Assembly: GCF_964355755.1 (NCBI RefSeq)
Contig: NC_092678.1
Span: 1,139,922-1,203,921 of the forward strand
Length of the DNA: 64,000 nt
Origin: Antedon mediterranea
Taxonomy: Eukaryota; Echinodermata; Crinoidea; Comatulida; Antedonidae
Direction: 5' to 3'
Positions within the stretch are counted from its first letter, which is position 1; every line of letters starts with the position of its first letter. Shown one piece after another: positions 48,139-60,900 of this stretch. The notes under the pieces are model-generated. The model had not been told where the DNA came from and did no database searches. It saw only the letters and a list, made by a program, of their open reading frames with translations. A program made the position numbers and the translations under genes.

Positions 48139-51100
48139 TCAGAATTTTTTCTTTTTCTTCTTCTTCTTTCTGCATTTTGGACAATACCAATCTTGGTCTT
48201 CAGGCGGCTCCTTGACAATTTTCACACATGGCCTACAAAAAAAACAAAAAATTAATTGATCTTCCTCAGTAGAGATTGGTTAATTGCGAGTACACAAGCA
48301 ATAATCATTGACACCTACCAATGATACCAATCATCGCAGTTATCGCAGCCAATCATAGGACTTCCATCATCGGGAAACTGACAAGTCGGACATATCCAAA
48401 TTTTCTCTTCGGTTTCGGCCTAAAAGTGAAATTTGGCAAAAAAGATCATTACCATGCATATGTGTTTTCAATATTTGAATGAATTAGTAATTTTAATAAC
48501 AAAGAAAACGTACAACTACTGTTCCAATTGTTTCAGTAACTACTGATCTTTCTTCTGCCTTTTTAGCTTTAACTTCTTCTGCCTTTTTAGCTTTAACTTC
48601 TTCTGCCTTTTTAGCTTTAACTTCTTCTAACTTTTGACTTTTAACCTCTTCAAACTTCTGTGCTTTAATCTCTTCCGTTTTCTTAGCCTTTGTAATTCCA
48701 GACGTCTTATTGTTTCCCTTAACAGCTTTAGCTTTGCCTTTTGTTGATGGCGTGGCTAATTTAGTTGTCTTTGTTTTGTTTGCTTTTGGAGTGCTAATTG
48801 TTTCCGTCCACACAGACGGTGAACTGGCAGAGGTTTGCATCGGTTCAGGTTTTTCACAAGCAGGAGTTGGAGATATTGTTTTCGGAGAAGACTTTGCTTT
48901 TGTGCTAGGAGCCTTGCGTTCCGGTGTGCTCTTTGATGCACTGCTATTTGCTGGTGATCCAGATTTCTTAACCTTCTCTGTTTTTTTATTTTGATTCATG
49001 GACTTCTTTGTAGCCTTTGGTTCTTTTGTTTTGACTGGTTGTAAATCAAATGGTTTAACTTCTATCGGTGAATCTGGGTTATAGGTCGGAGACACGGGGG
49101 CTTTATACGGTGGTGAATATTTGTAAGTTGGAGAAGCTGAGGGCGATATGTCTGGTTTTGGAAACAAAGGAGTGGGACTGGTTGTCGGTGTTCTTGGGGT
49201 CTCTAAGCTTTGGTTAGAGGAATCGGAATCAAAGTTATATGGCGAAAATATTTTACTGTCCAATTTTATTTCAATCGGGGGTGATTTTGAAGTCGGCGAG
49301 GGTGTTGTCGTCGGAGTAATTGGTCTTGGAGGTGGAAGTGGGGAAGCAGGTTTCACTGGTTTCTTTTTCTTGGTAGTCTTGACTGGAGATGATGTAATAT
49401 TTGGTGTGAGAACAGGAGGACCTGGCGATGGAGGTTGTGGGATAGGTGATAGTGACCTCTCAGCAGGTGATGGTGACCTCACGTCTGGTGAAGGAGGTTT
49501 GATTGGTTTAATAACACTGTAAATAAAGAAATCAGTAATTATCAATGTTTAGTATTGAGATCTATATGATCAACTCCCAGCATTCCCTTCAACATTATTA
49601 TTTACTTACAATCGTTTGCTGCCCTCTCCTGTCGAACTCGATCCAAAGGTCAGCGTTATTTTAGGCACAAGTGGTTCATCTGTTTTGCCCTTGAAGTAAA
49701 AAGCACAGTATGAGTTAGTGGTGGTGTTATTAACATAAAGCACAGTATGGGTTAGTGGTGGTGTTATTAACATAAAGCACAGTATGGGTTAGTGGTGGTG
49801 TTATTAACATAAAGCACAGTATGGGTTAGTGGTGGTGTTATTAACATAAAGCACAGTATGGGTTAGTGGTGGTGTTATTAACATAAAGCACAGTATGGGT
49901 TAGTGGTGGTGTTATTAACATAAAGCACAGTATGGGTTAGTGGTGGTGTTATTAACATAAAGCACAGTATGGGTTAGTGGTGGTGTTATTAACATAAATG
50001 ATAGGCATCATACAGATGTACACTAAAGACATACCTTCTTTGTATCACCTTGATCTTGCTGCGTCCTTATCTTTAGTTTCTTCTTCTTAAACTTATCTTT
50101 TGATTTCTTATCTTTTTTCTTTTCTTCTTTTTGATGGACTTCTGGTTTAACTTGCACAACTTGTAAGGAAGTTGAATTCTTGCGTTTAATATTCAATTTA
50201 GGAATCGGTGCCAATTTACTTTCCTCTTTGCCGTCTTTCACAATCTTTGTTTCGCCGCCTAACATCTTGACCTTAAAAGTCAAGTCGGGTTTCTTTTTTG
50301 ATTCTTTAGCATCAACTAGAATATTACTTGCAATTTTAAGTTTCTTTTCTTTATCTTTATGTATTTTCTTTTGTTTCTTAATAACTGTGTTCTTAACAGA
50401 GTGCAGCATATCCTTAGCATTGTCTTTTTTAATCTTCTTTTTCTTGATGCTACTACTAGATTTTGTTTTTTTATTTTTTAGAGCGGCTTCCTGTTCTCGC
50501 AAAGCTTGTTTGAACGCAAACTTTGGAGGTAAATAAGCCTCTTTGTTTTTTTCAAGCGACTTATTCTTTTGCTTTTTCTTTATAACAGCAGATATGGCAG
50601 CATCTGTCGGATTGTTTACTGGAGAAGTGTCTAACTTTAAACTTGGGACTTCATCACTGTCGCTTGATGACTGCGTACTTGATTGTTTTGCTTTTACCGA
50701 TTCCATTTCTTGTCGTCCTTTCGCAACCGCAGACCTGAATGCTTCTTGCATTGCACTGAATTTTGATTCTGCTGCTGCTGGCGGTGGTGACTGCAATTTT
50801 GAATCACTTTTGCCCTTTGGAGAACTATCAAATTCATCGTCATCAAAATCATAAATATCCGATTTCTTTGATGTTGTCTTTGTGGGTGGAGCCTTCACGT
50901 CCGATTTCTTTGTTACCTGCACTTTAGGTGATTCTGGTTTTGCTGCCGGACTCTTTGATCTAACTACCTCAGGTTTGTCTAAAGACTTCTGTTTAGTAGG
51001 ATACTTAAAAGACGACTCACTTGAAAATAAATTGAAAGATGGTTTTGGCGATTTCTGGGATGTTTTTTGTTTGGTAACTGTAGGAGATGAGACTTGTAAT

Positions 51101-52702
51101 TGTTTTGGTGATTTTTTTACATTATTAGTTTTCGATATTTTGATGTTTTTAGAAGTATCAATATTTTCACTTAATTTTTTAATGTCAGCAACACTGTCTT
51201 TGTTTTGTTTCTTTGCGTCAGATTTTACTGGTGTTTTCTTTGACTCAATTTCTTTTACTGTTTTCTTTAAGTACGGTTCTTTGCTGCTTAATTTTGTAAT
51301 ATCCAAAGTTGTTTTCTGTTTGCTTGGCTCTGCTAACGGACTAGTAGATGATTTTTGTTTGGGTTTGTCTGTAAACTTTGGCGGAGGGGTACATGCATCT
51401 GGCAGTTTCCCTTCCCGTTTTGGCGTGAGGATACCGTTTGCTTCCATAGTCACTGTTTTAAGCTCTTGAGGGGTACCTTCCTCCACCAGTCTCATCCGCT
51501 TACTATCATGTCCGTCATAAGGGCTTTGTAACGATCGTTTCTCTGGTCTCGGTGGCGTGAACGGCGTATCAAAGTTCGGCCCTGTACCCTTAGGAGATTT
51601 AAGATTTGAATCTGTTCCATCATGAAGAACACCATTGGCTGATGTCGAGTGACTAAAATCGGACACATCTACTAAATCAGACGTATCGGTTTCTGAAAAA
51701 AAAAATATTTGTTTTATATTAATGAGTAACTATAATTTAGTTTAAAGTCGATGTTGTAGTAGTGCGTTACATTTGTCTATGATTCTTGTGTCAAAAAGGC
51801 GTCTCTAATTAAAAGGGTTAAATCTGAACACTTACCACCCTTGATAGACACTAAAGGTGGAAGGTAATCTGGTATATAATGTAACCTCTCCCTACAATGC
51901 TTGGAACCAGGCAAAGGGTGCTGAAAACTGCTGGATCTAGGTACAGGGAAACATGGAACTGTTTTAGCAAATGGGATTGGTTCAACTTCTTTGATGTACG
52001 TGTTTAGTTCACTGATTGAGAATCCCATATCGTGGAGAGCAAGACCAAGATCTTCCAATGTTGGATCAGTCTTTCCATCTGGAAAAGAAGAGTTCATAAA
52101 GTATAGTTTGAGGATTACGGTAATTACCTATTTTAGGCCTACAGATTTCAACACTGTTACTTAGTTAGTAATACTATTACTATAGACTTATTTATTATAG
52201 TAAGCTCCTCCCTCTAGCTATTATTAGGCCTATATAGTATATATATATATCAATTATTATAAAAATATTATTTAATAATAAATAATTTCATAAAATAAGT
52301 TGAAAGTTAAATCAAAACATTATATTATCCAAAAGGTTGGTAGGTTCGACACTTCAGGGAACATTTTCGCCAGTGTAGCATTGCAAAAAGCTATAGAAAA
52401 CAACCTTATTGCTACACATTTTTAACATTGTGTAGCAAAAAATACAATACAAAACTATGTTTCTCGACTTAAAAATCAGTTTGATTAGCAATATTGCTAA
52501 ACAAAATTTTTAAATGAAATTTTTCCCTGCACTTACACTGTTCTGAATAACGATGTGTGTACTCGGCTAGCTGCCTAATGTACCTCTCCACTACGTCCGT
52601 CAAAACCTCACACGGAGTGGTTTGTACAGCGTGCCATCCCAAGCCTTGACAGATCTGAGCTACTGCTATTTTCAACAAGCCTCTGCTAAAAACCTCAGCC
52701 AT
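48139..52702 (-). CDS. TAF3: TFIID subunit 3 (TAF3): histone fold plus C-terminal PHD finger
   Basis: A TFIID component that pairs with TAF10 through its histone fold and reads H3K4me3 through its PHD finger. Seven exons (minus): 52537-52702, 51836-52078, 50035-51692, 49610-49689, 48514-49516, 48319-48419, 48139-48232 (TGA); 1114 aa. Residues 1-80 form the histone-fold (BTP) domain (LLKIAVAQICQGLGWHAVQT, RYIRQLAEYTHRYSEQYGKT). ERLHYIPDYLPP matches the TAF3 box after it. The middle is Lys/Ser/Pro-rich and disordered, with three EEVKAKKA repeats near residue 1010-1040. SVVTETIGTVVV precedes the PHD finger, whose ligands are WICPTC, GCDNCDDWYHWPC and WYCPKC. ATG at 52702 is chosen; the frame upstream has only a GTG. 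Shorter middle than some vertebrate orthologues, otherwise complete. Confidence 0.95.
49722..49998 (-). repeat. 37-bp tandem array next to the TAF3 exon 4 acceptor
   Basis: The plus-strand unit is ATAAAGCACAGTATGGGTTA followed by GTGGTGGTGTTATTAAC, in about 7.5 copies, nearly identical. It begins about 15-20 bp intronward of the exon 4 acceptor (49689/49690) and ends about 35 bp from the exon 3 donor, so almost the whole 345-bp intron 3 is the array. Confidence 0.92.
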
Positions 52703-52844
52703 TATAAATGTTTTACTCACGCCTACATCATCGAAATAATATATTAAATGCGGTATTTACGTGTTTCGCATGATTTACTTCTCAGATTTCTGTAAATTTG
52801 AGAATTATTTAGAAAGTTAGCTAGGCCTAGCACGAAAAACATAA

Positions 52845-53105
52845 ACAGTAACTTTTGAACTTTCACCTTGTGTTTGTTGTGACTTACTCGTTTCTACACT
52901 CCACTTAAACATGAGCCTCTTTCATCAACAAAAAATATATTGTGATAATATATATTTCAATAATAGTCAATAATAGTATTTGTATCATCAATACATTTTT
53001 CTTATTATACATTTATAAATGAAAAACCTTTATAGCTATTTTTTTGTGTTTAAACAATTTTGAAATATTATTATTATTATCAAACAAGTTAATGGCCTAG
53101 CCTAG
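52845..53105 (-). repeat. Family D repeat, copy upstream of TAF3
   Basis: The reverse complement of 5650-5912. Starts TGAACTTTCACCTTGTGTTT and GTTGTGACTTACTCGTTTCT and ends AATGGCCTAGCCTAGG. In both places it sits directly 5' of a start codon on the minus strand, but in opposite orientation. Confidence 0.8.
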
Positions 53106-53550
53106 GCAAGGTATATTCAGAGCGTCATTCTGACGATGAAGCATTCTCTACCATTTATGCATTATTAACTTCTGAAATAGAATAGTACTACGCAACTGGT
53201 CCAGTGGACCAAATTTGGCACCGGTGGAACACAGCGATATAGAATAGAAATAAGTCACCAATTTAAATATATTTTCGTAGCTATTTTTTGTGTTTTAAAC
53301 AATTTTGAAATATTATTATTATCAAACAAGTTAATGGCCTAGCCTAGGCGAGGTATATTCAGAGCGTCATTCTGACGATGGAGCATTCTCTACTTCTCTA
53401 CGGTGCGCCATTTATGCATTTATTAACTTCCGAAATAGAAATAGTACTACGGTAACTGGTCCGGGAACTGGTCCAGTGGACCAAATTTGGCACTGGTGGA
53501 GCACAGCGATATAGAATAGAAATAAGTCACTAATTTTAATATATTTTTTT
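53031..53550 (+). repeat. Two-copy tandem duplication of about 250 bp
   Basis: Copy 1 (about 53031-53276) and copy 2 (about 53277-53550) share ATTCAGAGCGTCATTCTGAC, GGTCCAGTGGACCAAATTTG and GCGATATAGAATAGAAATAA. A third partial segment (AATTTGGCACAAGGGGAGCAC) follows at 53588. Each copy begins with the family D tail. Confidence 0.8.
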
Positions 53551-54255
53551 TTCGTATGTTAATATTACACTATGCTCAAGTTGACCCAATTTGGCACAAG
53601 GGGAGCACAGTGGTATAAAATAGAAATAAATTCACTAAATGTTAATATCTCATTTGTGTGATAACACGCCGTATTATTCAATGGTAACAATGCTGATAAA
53701 ATTGTAGATCTAGTAACCTATGCTTTTATTAAATATTTTTTACAATAAAAATCAAATATTTCTCCTGATGTTTCATTTTCCGTGAATAAATTGTCTAGCA
53801 TAAAGTGGTGTTTTAATTCTTGAGATCCACAATTAAAATTATCCAAATACATACTTAAATTATTGTCTATGAGGTTGTTCTTAAGATCCAAGTATACAGT
53901 ACATTATTACTAAATTTTACTTTACTAAATTAATTTGTTTAAACGTCAACTTAAAACTGTTCTCTTTTTTTTTATTATTAATAATGCTTGTATTGCATTG
54001 TTAAATGTTAGGCGCTTTGTTGTTTGTAGGGCGCCGTATAAAAAATTACATTATTAGATAGATAGATATTATATTTCTACGATTTTTAAAACGCAAAACA
54101 CGTTTATAAACACCGAATATGACGTCATAAGAATCATTTCCGTTCCGACGAATGGCCCTTTACGCGTCATAAATGCGCTTCCGTTTTGGAATTTCTCAAG
54201 CGGAACTACACCCCTTCGATAGAAATGGAAGTGGCCTTTTCTTTATTTATAGAAA

Positions 54256-54955
54256 ATGAACGAATTGCTAATGATTGCGCCACACAGCCCCAACAACATC
54301 AACAAAAACAATATAAAACTAGCTGTTAAAATGAAATGTTCATTGTATGAATACATTGCCCTGTGCACCAGAGAACCAACAACTAGGCAACCTCACTGTT
54401 TTTTCCTAAAAGTTCAGGTAACTAGTTTAATTGAAGGAAAAAGTTAGCCTAGGCCTAGGCTTAGCTAGAGAGGATCTAGGCCTAGTTAGAGAGAAGCCTA
54501 GTCTGCTGAGAGGGGAACTGGGTGGGCTATAGGCTAGAGAGAGTAGTCAGGCAAGGCACTGTGCACTGCTCAGTCATGCCCCGGGAGCTCAGTGTGAGAG
54601 ACAGGCTGTCAACTCTCCTTATCTTGATTCCCTGTTTGAAACTGTTTTGAAAGGCGATATAGGGGCCTATATATAATTATAATCATATATTTCATATCCT
54701 AGGCCTAGTAGTACAGTTCATGACATATGGCTTTATAAATCGGTATTCTTTTAATTCTTATAATTTATATTTTTATATAGTCCTAAATAACACTACACAG
54801 TTTTAACTATAATTTTCAATATTTTTTTCCAGATTGTTTTAAAAGGTGAAAATAATGGGAGGCCAAGGCATACGATTTGGACGAAAGACAGGCGCTACAC
54901 TGAAACGTCCGCGAGGCGGAAGACGAAATGTGTCGGCTCATTACAGCATACGTAA
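54256..54955 (+). other. Upstream ORF spliced across the RBR 5' intron
   Basis: ATG at 54256 opens 54 codons to the donor at 54417. If joined to the acceptor before 54833 the frame continues past the main ATG (54855) in another frame and stops at 54953-54955. Translation from it would bypass the RBR start. The peptide (MNELLMIAPHS...) is not recognised. It may be a true uORF or chance. Confidence 0.35.
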
Positions 54956-57900
54956 AACTGAAAAGTATGTCGAACCACAAAACGAAGGATTGATTTCTGA
55001 TACGTTTGCTGAGCAGTTTGATGATGGGGACTTGTGCAGTCAACTTGGTATAAAATACTTTTACTATATAATTGTGTAAACACAGACTTAAGCTCTGTCT
55101 ACACTATCAAACTTGTTTGACAAAAAAAAGTGTGGTGATGTCATATCACTACAATATTTGGGTATATCACTACCATAATTGGACACATCACACTTTGATA
55201 GTGTAGACAGAGCTTTATGTCTTTTGTAATACTGTTTTCATGATTTGAGTAAGTAAGTAATAACTGATAAGTGTAATTATGCTTATTTTTTTCTTTATAT
55301 TTCAGATAACAATGGAGTTGAATATTCCCTTAACAAGCGCAAAAGATGGACCATTCCTGGATTTCTTAAAGAAAATATTGTGACCAATCCAATGAATCGT
55401 GACAATTCTTTTCAAGTTCGACTTGTGGAGCGTCAGATTCTAGGGGATTCATCTAAACGGGCGGACTGTATCGCTGTGCACTCAAGCAAGGAAGAAAAGC
55501 ATACCCATAAACCGTGTAAGACATTCTCACTGTTAGAGGATCTCATCAAAGATGCCCCATCACAAAAACAAAAGTCAAGAAATAAGAAGAGATTTACAGA
55601 TGAAGAAAGCATGCCAGAAGTTGATATTCCTACAATGCCAGAAATACGATATGAAGTTGCTTACCCACGATCTCTCGATTCTTTTCCTAATTTTAATCCT
55701 TCAAAAATCAGTAAATGTAAGTCAAATTTATTATTGTATATGTTAATTTTACATAATAATATGTTTTGTTTATTTTTGTTACATGGGTGACCTTTTCTGT
55801 AGTACCAGAATTTTCTCAAAAAGGGCTTGGTATACAACTCGCAATAGGCCTGAAAATACTATTTATTTAATAATATGATGCTACAGTATTACTAATTTTA
55901 TAATTTATTTCTACGCAGAAAAGTAAATAGGAGTGTTTTTTTTATTTCCAGAAAACAGGTTAAATAAACTTATATATTGGTTTGTTTTATTACAGCAAAA
56001 ATTAAAACAAAACGAAACAGACTAGATTATCTGATGGAAGATTTTCTAGACATGGAAGAAGAATTCTGGGAAGAGAATGACGATAGTGAGGAGAGAGTGC
56101 AGTGCGAGAATGAATTTAGACGGCCTGCTACAAATTTAGGAGACTTTATTACATCTCAAGGGGGAATTAGCTTACAAGTAAAACAGCGAGAGAAAGAAAT
56201 TGAAGACAGACATTTTGAAAAAAATTTAAACGAGAACGAGAACAGAATATGTCCGAATCAGGCAGCTAAACAATCTTGGTTATACTTTGGAAAAGACAAC
56301 AAAGTTATAATTCAGAAGAAACAAAGAGAACTACCAAAGAAGAAAATAAAAGTTGCCAAAAAATCTAAGAAAATAAGAGAAGAAGATGATGATGTAGAAG
56401 ACAACAATTGCCAGAATATTCCAAATATTTGCATAAATATTTGCAGAGATTCTTGCGCTTCAGAAAATCTGCTAGAAGAGTTTGGCCAGGAGTATGTGGA
56501 TGGAATTTGCCAACCAAGAAGGTTTATTATTAATGTAACAGAAAGTGTACACAAACAATTAACAGACAGTGACCAGCTTAACGTGGTGAGGAAGATGAAG
56601 TTCTGGGGATACGAGTGCTGTGTCATATTTACTACTGAAGACTCTTGCCATAATTATATTAAAACGAGGTGAGTATAAAAAACAAGCATTCATCTCATGA
56701 AAATCCTCAATTATTTCACAGATCAAATATAGCTTTGAAGTAACATATTCTGTTTATATTGAACCGTAAAAGTGAACCAGAAGTTTGTCCTCCGTCTGAT
56801 ATTTTTTAACATGTTTATACTTTATTTTAGGTTAAGCTTATTTGGGTTAAAACAATCAAATACCAACATTTACCTGGATGCATTTCAGCCAAGTCTTGAC
56901 AACAGCAGAGTGTACACCGTGTCAGAGGTCATTGACACGGTTAAACGACTTATTGCAGTTAACCCACCTAAATTGTAAGTTTGATTATTAATACTAAATT
57001 TTGATGTAGTTCATAATGTTGTTTAATGTGTCACATAGTAATGTCACTATAATAATAATATGTCACTGTAATATATGTCACTGTTATGTGTCACTCTATG
57101 TCACTGTTGTGAATATGTCATTTTATGCCACTGTTATAATAGGTCATTCTATATCACTATTATAATATGTCACTATTTCTTTTTCAGGTATGACTTTGAT
57201 TCTTTGTCATTTGAATTGAAGCCAGAGATGCCATTCACAAATCTGAGGTCTGTCCTAAACCTGAATGTTGAGGTCATGCCCCCTTATCTTGCCCTTAAAT
57301 GTATGCAAGATTTAAACACAACAGCTGCTAACACTCAAGTAAGTATCGACCCCATACCTATTATAATATTAAATCTTACAAATATGTGAAAATAACAAAT
57401 TCAGTTTAAACAAAACTCCTAAGTTATTTATTTTGTTTGTTTCAGCTTGTAGGTACTACTGCAACACACTCAGATACTTGTGGGATCTGTGATGAATACC
57501 TATCGCCCTCTATCGTACCATACTTGGCCCTCAACTCTTGTCAACATTGGTTTTGTGGTGAATGTTGGCGGCTACACATTGAGAGTAGAATACAGAGGGG
57601 AGACCCTTTATTCCTTTGTCCAGTGAGTATTTCAATCATCTTTACACCCTGTTCACACTAAAGCCGAATGTCAAAGTTCAAGAGTTAGTGTGAACACAAT
57701 TAATAAATATGAATACTATAATTACAATATTGAACTTATTATTAGCTTATATTTACATCAAATTTTCAAGTTTATTGGAAAAAACTGAATTTGTTAGTTA
57801 TTTGTTAGTTATTTGTTAGTTTGAAGTTAAATACTAATGGTTTAATTGTGCCTCTTACTTCAAGGGTCATAATTGCAAATCACAAGTGGACGACCTGTCG

Positions 57901-60900
57901 TTGATGTCTCTTATTTCTGGGGATCAGTTCTTAAGGCACAAAGTACATGCTTTGAACCGATACGTTGAAAGCAACCCAGAGTGGTACTGGTTTCCTAGAC
58001 CACAGTGTGGTCGTGTGGCTAGGATCCAAGGTTACGCCAGTGGTCATGGTTTCTTGACCTGTGATTGCGGTCTGGAGTCGTGTCTCGAGTGCAAAGAGAA
58101 AGTCCATTGGCCAGCTACTTGTCAGCAGTTTAAAGAATATCAGGAAAAAATGAATCTAAAACGTAAGAATTTTGATTTTGCATAATAACAGTTTCAGTAG
58201 ATCCTCAGAACTGTATCTGTAAATTTAACAGTATCATTGGCGAATGCTGTGATACAATGTCATATATGTATCACAACTGATGCCTGTATCGGGCCATAAG
58301 CCTATCTAACCTTAAAATAAGCATGCTATGTGATACATATGTGACACTTTATTCCAGAATTTTCCTATGATACTTGACAAGAGTATGTGCTGTACAGAGA
58401 ACCAATTTAAATTTCAAACTTTCTTTTTCTAGGTTTTCTCGAACAGCCCTTAATTACCAAGGTGCAAGTGAAGCGATGCCCTGCATGTCACCAGCCAATG
58501 CAAAAGAATGGAGGTTGTAACATGGTGACGTGTCGATGTCGCCATATGTTTTGTTGGCAGTGTCTCTATATAGTTGATTTCTGCAAATGCCATTCAATTG
58601 GTAATTTTAAAAAGAAATTTGAGGTAATTTACACCAATTCTTATGGCCTCTTTGTGAGACTGAATAAGTGACGGATGTTATAGTATACATAATAAGTGAC
58701 GGATGTTATAGTATACATAATAAAATAAAATTAACTAATTAAACAAATTTTCTTTATAGTTTATCAAATTGGAACCAGTTATTACAGTGGTCGCCAAGAT
58801 GAGTTTGTTTGACAAGGCATTGCACCATCATACGTCATTTGGAGGCCTGAAAAGGAGACAATTGAGAAAAACAGCCAATTCTGTTGTTGTCAAAATGGTA
58901 TGTGCAGTGCTTGTATATTGTGTATTTTAGCTTTTTGTGGCAGTATCTAATATTAGGAGAAAGTAATGGTTTAATATATGAAAATGTAATGTAAATGGGG
59001 GAAAAACCTGTGACTTGCAGCCTACTGGGCTGAATTATGCACAGGTATGGATGTAGTTCCAGACTTAATATTAGTAAAAAAAAAAATGTTTGTACAAATA
59101 GCGTTTCATACGTATACTACTTGAGCTTGGATACTCCGTCTGGGGAAACACGTACAAGTCACATGGTTTGACACCAAGAATTCTTGGTGCATACGATTAT
59201 CCGGTTGACTAGTTTCAGCCGGATGCGATAGCCTACTTACCCGAAAATATATTAATATGCTTTTTTGGAACAACTAAGATGATGCGCATGCGCTATGTTA
59301 CGTTTAGACGATGTAGAGAGATGTGTGCTTTTGGGTACTCTAACTCCAACACATTTTTTTGCGTGATGATGAAAGTTTCCTGAAGGCTAAAACTGATTTG
59401 ATATGCCTAGTAGTAAACATTTGATGGGATTTTTCCCAAGAACATGAAAACTCCTCTTGATATGATGGGCTAGCTTCTCCGCAAATCAAATATTCAACAG
59501 ATCATTATGCGGAGATAATTTGATTCATTACCACCCGCCCAGAACCCTGCCCTCTGTGGTAGCTATGTGACAGTGGTATGTACCTATTTATCATACAAGT
59601 ACGAGTCCTAGGCTTAAGACTAGATATGTAGGCCTAACTAACAAAAACACTTGGCCACACTGTAGGCCTATAATGTCACAATATATTTCAACAGTTGTTA
59701 TTTCAGTCTCGATTGTACTTAAATATGTACTCTTCTTAAAATCAAATGACGTCCGTCGTTTGAACATCGGTTGATTCGAAATCCATATTTACATACCGCC
59801 CGCCCCATATAGCCAAATACGGTATGACAACCTACATCATTCTTATCGTATGTTTGCAGTCTGAAAATCGATTTGTATACGTACATCACAAGTCTGTATT
59901 TCCAGACAAAAATCTAACCGTTGACTGGTGGACTAACATAAAACAGACAGACTTTAAGCATGTCTTAGCCTGGACGACACATATCACAACTTTCTACTCC
60001 CCTTAGGGTCCTTTTGTGTCGAATGCTGGCACCAAACAGTGTCCGGCTTTTAATCATTAAATACATTTTATTTTTGTAGTTTGTAAAATACAAAAGACTT
60101 GGCATACAAAACCAAACAGCGGCCTCATCGTATGATACAAGTAGGCTTCAAGATCTTCTAGCTCTCACTCAAGATGTTTTACAGTTCTTTTTTGAGGTAA
60201 CATTTTATATCCTTTACAGTATATGTATTGTTATTTTGTTTGCTTAATTTAGTGATATGATGTTGTCGAATGGTAGTAGTCGGTAGTTTGGTTTTTTGAT
60301 GGTTTGGTGCTGGTGAATAAGTATAAATGTTTGTTTTATGATTCTATATTTAATATAAATTTATAATCTCTGTCGACAGGCCAAAAGGATTCTGGAATAT
60401 GGGTTTGTTGTGATTAGCTACTATTCTAGACGTGATCATTGTCAAGAAATGTTTTACCAAGTTTTGAGACTGGAGCACATCGTTCAAAGAATGGAAGAGG
60501 TAAATATACTGTAGTCTTCTTAATCCTGACAACATAGAGGTATTATATTACAACTAGAGAGTCAACTAGGTGAAAGGGTAGGGACTCCTCAAAATGGTAG
60601 TATGTGACTGGGTAGTGTGCATAACATCAAACTGGCATATCTGATGGGATGCAGCCATATTTGGTAGTCCCTCTCCATTGCGGCTCTTGCGTTTGGAGCT
60701 GTTATTGTGTTGAGTATACTCTGTAATCGTAATAGACTAATTTGGCTGATTTATCATTGATATATGTGTAGTGGAGCTGTAGCTTGGTGGTTAACACGCT
60801 GGCCTTCCAATCCTGGATTTAATCCTGACCTAGTGTCTTCTTCTCTTCTACTTCATTCCCTAAACCTTGTTGTATATTTCCGCAAATATATTGTATGTTT

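Larger units (their letters stand above)
52703..54854. promoter_or_regulatory. Divergent region TAF3 / RBR ligase with repeats
   Basis: Holds both promoters. Close to TAF3 is a family D repeat and a 250-bp tandem duplication (listed). Near 54110-54250 is a CpG-rich segment (ATGACGTCATAAG, TTACGCGTCATAAATGCGC, CTTCCGTTTTGG), the likely core promoter of the RBR gene. A 5' exon ending AAAGTTCAG at 54417 (donor GTAACT) would splice to the acceptor at 54832/54833. Confidence 0.55.

Noticed and set aside
48710-51469. Plus-strand ORFs opposite TAF3
   Set aside because: Antisense shadows of the Lys/Ser/Pro-rich TAF3 coding exons.
52703-52720. TAF3 start six codons further upstream
   Set aside because: The codon there is GTG; the first ATG is 52702 and the histone fold begins right after it.
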